A stretch of 64,000 nt of DNA from Betaproteobacteria bacterium (GTDB lineage Bacteria; Pseudomonadota; Gammaproteobacteria; Burkholderiales; Rhodocyclaceae): NCBI GenBank assembly GCA_016709965.1, contig JADJLT010000001.1:558001-622000 (forward strand), given 5' to 3'. The translations under genes were made by a program, and so were the position numbers. Shown here one piece after another: positions 61,143-64,000 of the stretch. Each line of letters begins with the position of its first letter. Within the stretch, counting starts at the first letter, position 1. Under the pieces are notes generated by a model that ran no database searches, was not told the DNA's origin, and saw only the letters and a program-made list of their open reading frames with translations.

Positions 61143-61205
61143 CCCTGCGGTCCACCGGATGCTGCGCGATAAAGCCGCGCAGCGCCCCTGACCTCCACGT
61201 TGGAC
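61137..61205 (+). repeat. attC29 (class B-like)
   Basis: GCATAAC ... GTTGGAC, 69 bp; last complete attC. It includes the stop codon of cassette 29. Confidence 0.85.
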
Positions 61206-61235
61206 TGCAACTAAGTAACCGTTGAAATTAGCAAC

Positions 61236-61271
61236 GCCCAACCCATCATTCCACCGGACCTGTGCAAAAAG
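61236..61271 (+). repeat. attC30, left half, interrupted by IS66
   Basis: GCCCAAC and the class C left side CCATCATTCCACCGGACC, then GTGCAAAAAG where the IS begins. Only 30 bp separate it from attC29, so its cassette has no gene. The right half resumes at 63680 with GCAAAAAGCCGCGC but shows no intact core. Confidence 0.8.
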
Positions 61272-61339
61272 GTAAGCCCCCGGCGAAGTCATCTGTGAAT
61301 TGAAGGCTTAGACCGTGAAGATAGTGTCCACTAAGAACG

Positions 61340-61726
61340 ATGGTGGACACTATGGAAATTGAGAAGCCAAGCCGCCGCAGGCGGAACCATACCGAAGAGT
61401 TCAAGCAGGCAATGATCGCGGCCTGTTGTGAGACCGGGGCATCAGTCGCCGGCATTGCACTCGCCAACGAGGTGAATGCAAATCAGGTCCGTCGCTGGAT
61501 GCGGGAAAGAGGCATTGAGCCACCGAGCCGCAGCCTGCCGGCACGGTCGATTTCATCGAAGTGCATTGCCGAACCGGCATTTGTGGCGGTAGCGATTCCC
61601 CCCATCGTCTCGAGCGTCCCCGACATCCGAATCGAAGTCCGGCGAGGCAACACGGCGGTGAAGATTGAATGGCCCGGACAGGCAGCGAGTGATTGTGCCG
61701 CCTGGTTGCGAGATTGGCTCCGGTGA
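61340..61726 (+). CDS. tnpA: IS66 accessory protein TnpA
   Basis: 128 residues. HTEEFKQAMIAACCETGASV and GIALANEVNANQVRRWMRER form the helix-turn-helix of IS66 OrfA. Required for transposition though not the catalytic protein. Its stop overlaps the GTG start of tnpB (GTGA). Confidence 0.88.
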   Translation: MVDTMEIEKPSRRRRNHTEEFKQAMIAACCETGASVAGIALANEVNANQVRRWMRERGIEPPSRSLPARSISSKCIAEPAFVAVAIPPIVSSVPDIRIEVRRGNTAVKIEWPGQAASDCAAWLRDWLR

Positions 61727-62052
61727 TTCGGGTCGATGCCTTGTGGCTATCGACCACACCGCTCGACATGCGGGCAGGGACCGAGACGATCCTGGCCAGG
61801 GTCGTCTCGATGTTTGGCGAAGCCCGGCCGCACCACGCCTATCTGTTTGCCAATCGCCGAGCTAACCGGCTCAAGGTGCTGGTCCATGATGGCTACGGCA
61901 TCTGGCTAGCGAACCGTCGGCTCAATCAGGGGCGATTCTGCTGGCGACATGGCAATACGAGTGTTGAACTGTCCCGGTCGCAGTTTGATGCACTCGTCCT
62001 CGGTCTGCCCTGGGAGCGCCTGGCAGACGGCGGTGTAATCCGGATCGTTTGA
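61723..62052 (+). CDS. tnpB: IS66 accessory protein TnpB
   Basis: 109 residues from GTG 61723. TTPLDMRAGTETILARVVSM and LFANRRANRLKVLVHDGYGI are the IS66 OrfB signature. Role in transposition not mechanistically defined. Confidence 0.9.
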   Translation: MIRVDALWLSTTPLDMRAGTETILARVVSMFGEARPHHAYLFANRRANRLKVLVHDGYGIWLANRRLNQGRFCWRHGNTSVELSRSQFDALVLGLPWERLADGGVIRIV

Positions 62053-62091
62053 CTGTCCACCAGTAGGGGAAGTCCACGATAGCCAAAGGCT

Positions 62092-63645
62092 GTGGTGGCC
62101 GGCATCATGCCGGTCATGTCCTTGCCCGCCAACCTTGATCAACTCAGTGCTGACGAACTTCGCCAATTGGTGATTCGTCAGGCAGGCTTGCTGGCCGAGA
62201 GTGATCGTGAACTGAACTGGCGGCAGGGCAAGATCGACAAATTGACGCATGAATTGGCCGTGCACAAGCGCTGGCGCTTCGGGGTCAAGACCGAGCACTG
62301 GCCGGTCGAGCAGCGGCAACTGTTCGAGGAAACCATTGATGCCGATCTGGCCGCGATGGAAGAAGAGCTGGCGCAACTTTCTGCAACACCAGCGAAGGCG
62401 AAAGGCCAAGCCAAGCGCCAGCCGTTGCCGGCAAGTCTGCCGCGTACCGACATTCATCACGAGCCGGAATCGACGGTCTGCCCTTGTGGCTGCACGATGA
62501 AACGGATCGGCGAAGATGTGTCGGAGAAGCTCGATTACACGCCCGGCGTCTTCAGCGTTGAGCGCCACATTCGCGGCAAGTGGGTCTGTGGGCAGTGCGA
62601 AACACTGATCCAGGCACCGGTCCCGGCACACGTCATCGACAAGGGCATTCCGACCAGCGGACTGCTCGCGCAGGTGCTGGTTGCCAAGTACCTCGATCAC
62701 CTGCCCCTCTACCGCCAGGAAGCGATGTTCGGCCGGGCCGGACTGGCCATTCCGCAATCGACGCTGGCCCAATGGGTTGGGAAATGCGGCGTGGCCCTCC
62801 AGCCGCTGGTCGATGCCCTGAAGGGGGAGATGCTCGGGCATCGGGTGCTTCACGCCGATGAAACGCCAGTCGCTATGCTGGACCCGGGGGCCGGCAAGAC
62901 ACATCGGGCCTATCTCTGGTCATACAGCATCGGCGCCTTCGAGCCGACCAAAGCGGTGATCTATGACTTTGCCGAAAGTCGTGCTGGCAGGCATGCCCAG
63001 GAATTCCTGGGGGACTGGCGCGGCACGCTGATCTGTGACGATTACTCAGGCTACAAGGCCCTGCTGGCCAAGGGCCTCACCGAAGCGGGCTGCATGGCGC
63101 ATGCCCGACGCAAGTTCTTCGATTTGCACAGCCAGAAGCAGAGCCTGATTGCAGGTGAAGCACTGGAGTATTTCGGCAAACTCTATGGGGTCGAGCGAGA
63201 GGTCGTTGACCTCGATGCCGATGAGCGACGACGAATCCGGGAAGCGAAAGCCCAACCGATTGCTAATGAGCTGCATGCCTGGCTGACCCGGCAACGGCAG
63301 GGGGTGCCCAATGGTTCAGGGACCGCCAGAGCCATCGACTACAGTCTGAAACGCTGGGTGGCGCTGACGCATTACCTGTCCGATGGTCAGGTGCCGATCG
63401 ACAATAACTGGATCGAGAATCAGATTCGGCCTATCGCGCTTGGCCGCAAGAACTGGTTATTTGCCGGCAGCCTGCGTGCCGGCAAACGCGCCGCCGCGAT
63501 CATGAGCCTGATCCAGTCCGCCAAACTGAATGGTTATGATCCGTTGGTCTATCTGAAAGATGTCCTGACGCGCCTGCCGACCCAACCAGCAAGCCGTGTC
63601 GGCGAACTACTGCCGCATCGCTGGCAGCCTCAAACTATCGCCTGA
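62092..63645 (+). CDS. tnpC: IS66 family transposase TnpC
   Basis: 517 residues; ATG 62107 or 62116 (MSLPANLDQLSADEL) may be the true start. N-terminal leucine-zipper-like region, a zinc-finger (CPCGCTMKRIGEDV), then the DDE core: HADETPVAML, ICDDYSGYKALL, and DNNWIENQIRPIALGRKNWL. Catalyses transposition. Confidence 0.93.
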   Translation: MVAGIMPVMSLPANLDQLSADELRQLVIRQAGLLAESDRELNWRQGKIDKLTHELAVHKRWRFGVKTEHWPVEQRQLFEETIDADLAAMEEELAQLSATPAKAKGQAKRQPLPASLPRTDIHHEPESTVCPCGCTMKRIGEDVSEKLDYTPGVFSVERHIRGKWVCGQCETLIQAPVPAHVIDKGIPTSGLLAQVLVAKYLDHLPLYRQEAMFGRAGLAIPQSTLAQWVGKCGVALQPLVDALKGEMLGHRVLHADETPVAMLDPGAGKTHRAYLWSYSIGAFEPTKAVIYDFAESRAGRHAQEFLGDWRGTLICDDYSGYKALLAKGLTEAGCMAHARRKFFDLHSQKQSLIAGEALEYFGKLYGVEREVVDLDADERRRIREAKAQPIANELHAWLTRQRQGVPNGSGTARAIDYSLKRWVALTHYLSDGQVPIDNNWIENQIRPIALGRKNWLFAGSLRAGKRAAAIMSLIQSAKLNGYDPLVYLKDVLTRLPTQPASRVGELLPHRWQPQTIA

Positions 63646-63687
63646 CTCAGAAAACAACCTGGGTTCGCCGGGGGCTTACGCAAAAAG

Positions 63688-63919
63688 CCGCGCTGCGCCG
63701 ATTAACAGCACATCCCAGCCGGTATCGCTTATTGGCGATATGGCAATTGATTCATCAAGCGGGCATAACGGTTTTGAATTTTTGGCTTTTTTTCCGGTCG
63801 ACCGTGGGGACATTGCTTGTCCGTACGGTGTGGGATCAGTTGTTGCAAACCCGGTCGCCGAAGTAGGTTTGTGCCGCTTTTGCCATGCACCATTCACTAC
63901 AACTCCAAGAGGTACGTCG
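63688..63919. other. Region beyond the array, no gene recognised
   Basis: Begins with the orphaned right half of attC30 and contains copy 4 of the dispersed motif. No coding frame is convincing. Confidence 0.45.
63787..63806 (+). repeat. Copy 4 of the dispersed T-run/CCGGTCGACCGTGG motif
   Basis: TTTTTCCGGTCGACCGTGG preceded by more T, 115 bp upstream of the last gene. Confidence 0.5.
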
Positions 63920-64000
63920 ATGAAACTCATCAAGACATTGCTGACCGCTACCTTCATTGCCTTCGCGTCCCTGGCAAACGCGGCTGATGGCCTGGTTTCC
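63920..64000 (+). CDS. Secreted protein, 5' end only (runs off the window)
   Basis: ATG 63920 after CAAGAGG. The 27 visible residues are a signal peptide (KLIKTLLTATFIAFASLANA) with cleavage expected after ANA, followed by ADGLVS. The start resembles exported DUF302-type proteins but too little is visible to assign it. Confidence 0.6.
   Translation, partial: MKLIKTLLTATFIAFASLANAADGLVS

Larger units (their letters stand above)
61272..63679 (+). mobile_element. IS66-family insertion sequence, apparently intact
   Basis: 2408 bp. Inverted ends GTAAGCCCCCGGCGAA / TTCGCCGGGGGCTTAC, 8-bp target duplication GCAAAAAG (61264-61271 and 63680-63687), and three intact genes tnpA, tnpB and tnpC. GTAA ends, 8-bp duplication and gene order are all as in IS66. 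It sits in the loop of attC30. Confidence 0.95.
45933..63710 (+). mobile_element. Integron cassette array, about 30 cassettes
   Basis: Units of roughly 170-950 bp, each ending in an attC that starts with an RYYYAAC word and ends with a GTTRRRY core, with imperfect internal dyad. attC sites fall into a few sequence classes that recur through the array, which is typical of chromosomal (sedentary) integrons. Most units have one rightward gene placed within about 100 bp of the upstream core. The last attC is split by an IS66-family element. Confidence 0.93.

Noticed and set aside
46390..61205. Regularly spaced repeats that might be taken for a CRISPR array
   Set aside because: Spacing is irregular (about 170-950 bp), repeats are 49-127 bp imperfect hairpins with GTTRRRY cores, and genes lie between them. 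These are attC sites.

Overview
The window looks like a chromosomal segment of a betaproteobacterium, most likely Rhodocyclales (Dechloromonas/Azonexus-like). This is inferred from gene content (HD-GYP phosphodiesterase, korAB, yejBEF, a NosR-type protein, serS/mltF/rarA neighbourhood), a moderately high GC content, and a large integron with its integrase gene beside rarA. I could run no database search, so family names rest on recognised motifs and remembered family layouts.

Layout. 1-1.8 kb: HD-GYP gene and tRNA-Val(TAC). 1.73-8.87 kb: a 7.1 kb genomic island in the 3' end of that tRNA, with a P4-type integrase, an AlpA-like regulator, and a minus-strand set coding for a zinc-ribbon protein, a DUF932 protein, a YqaJ-type nuclease and a recombination-directionality-factor-like protein. 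An imperfect copy of the tRNA end marks the right border, directly before tRNA-Thr(GGT). 9.4-11.1 kb: modBC. 11.4-14.0 kb: a decayed IS21-family element. 14.1-17.0 kb: a small XRE regulator, tRNA-Val(CAC) with a truncated copy, gltX, and a tandemly duplicated tRNA-Ala/Glu/Asp triplet. 17.1-28.4 kb: mltD, yejBEF, a DUF2126 protein and korAB. 28.9-35.8 kb: a PRC-barrel pseudogene followed by a translationally coupled tal-pgi-tkt-pgm operon. 36.0-42.7 kb: a Phd/ParE-type toxin-antitoxin pair, tRNA-Ser(CGA), mltF, serS, nosR-like and DUF4126 genes.

42.7-63.9 kb is the most distinctive part: a chromosomal integron. The integrase gene intI runs leftward and is followed in the same direction, with very short gaps, by ccdA, ccdB, rarA and the DUF4126 gene. 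A perfect-consensus LexA box lies just upstream of intI. To the right is an array of about 30 cassettes, each ending in an attC recombination site with a GTTRRRY-type core. Most cassettes carry one short rightward gene for a membrane, secreted or otherwise unknown protein. Recognisable products are two identical DUF2750 proteins, a DUF7662-like/HNH endonuclease fusion, a nucleotidyltransferase, a DUF6979 protein and an Abi-alpha-like protein. Three cassettes carry leftward genes and at least one has no convincing gene. The array ends where an IS66-family element has inserted into the last attC, leaving an 8-bp target duplication. Beyond it the 5' end of a secreted-protein gene runs off the window.

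The parts suggest an SOS-responsive cassette-capture platform. A toxin-antitoxin pair sits on the integrase side, where it could stabilise the locus, and rarA may be co-transcribed with the integrase. Separately, a roughly 20-bp motif (T-run followed by CCGGTYGACCGYG) recurs at least four times in unrelated places and is unexplained.
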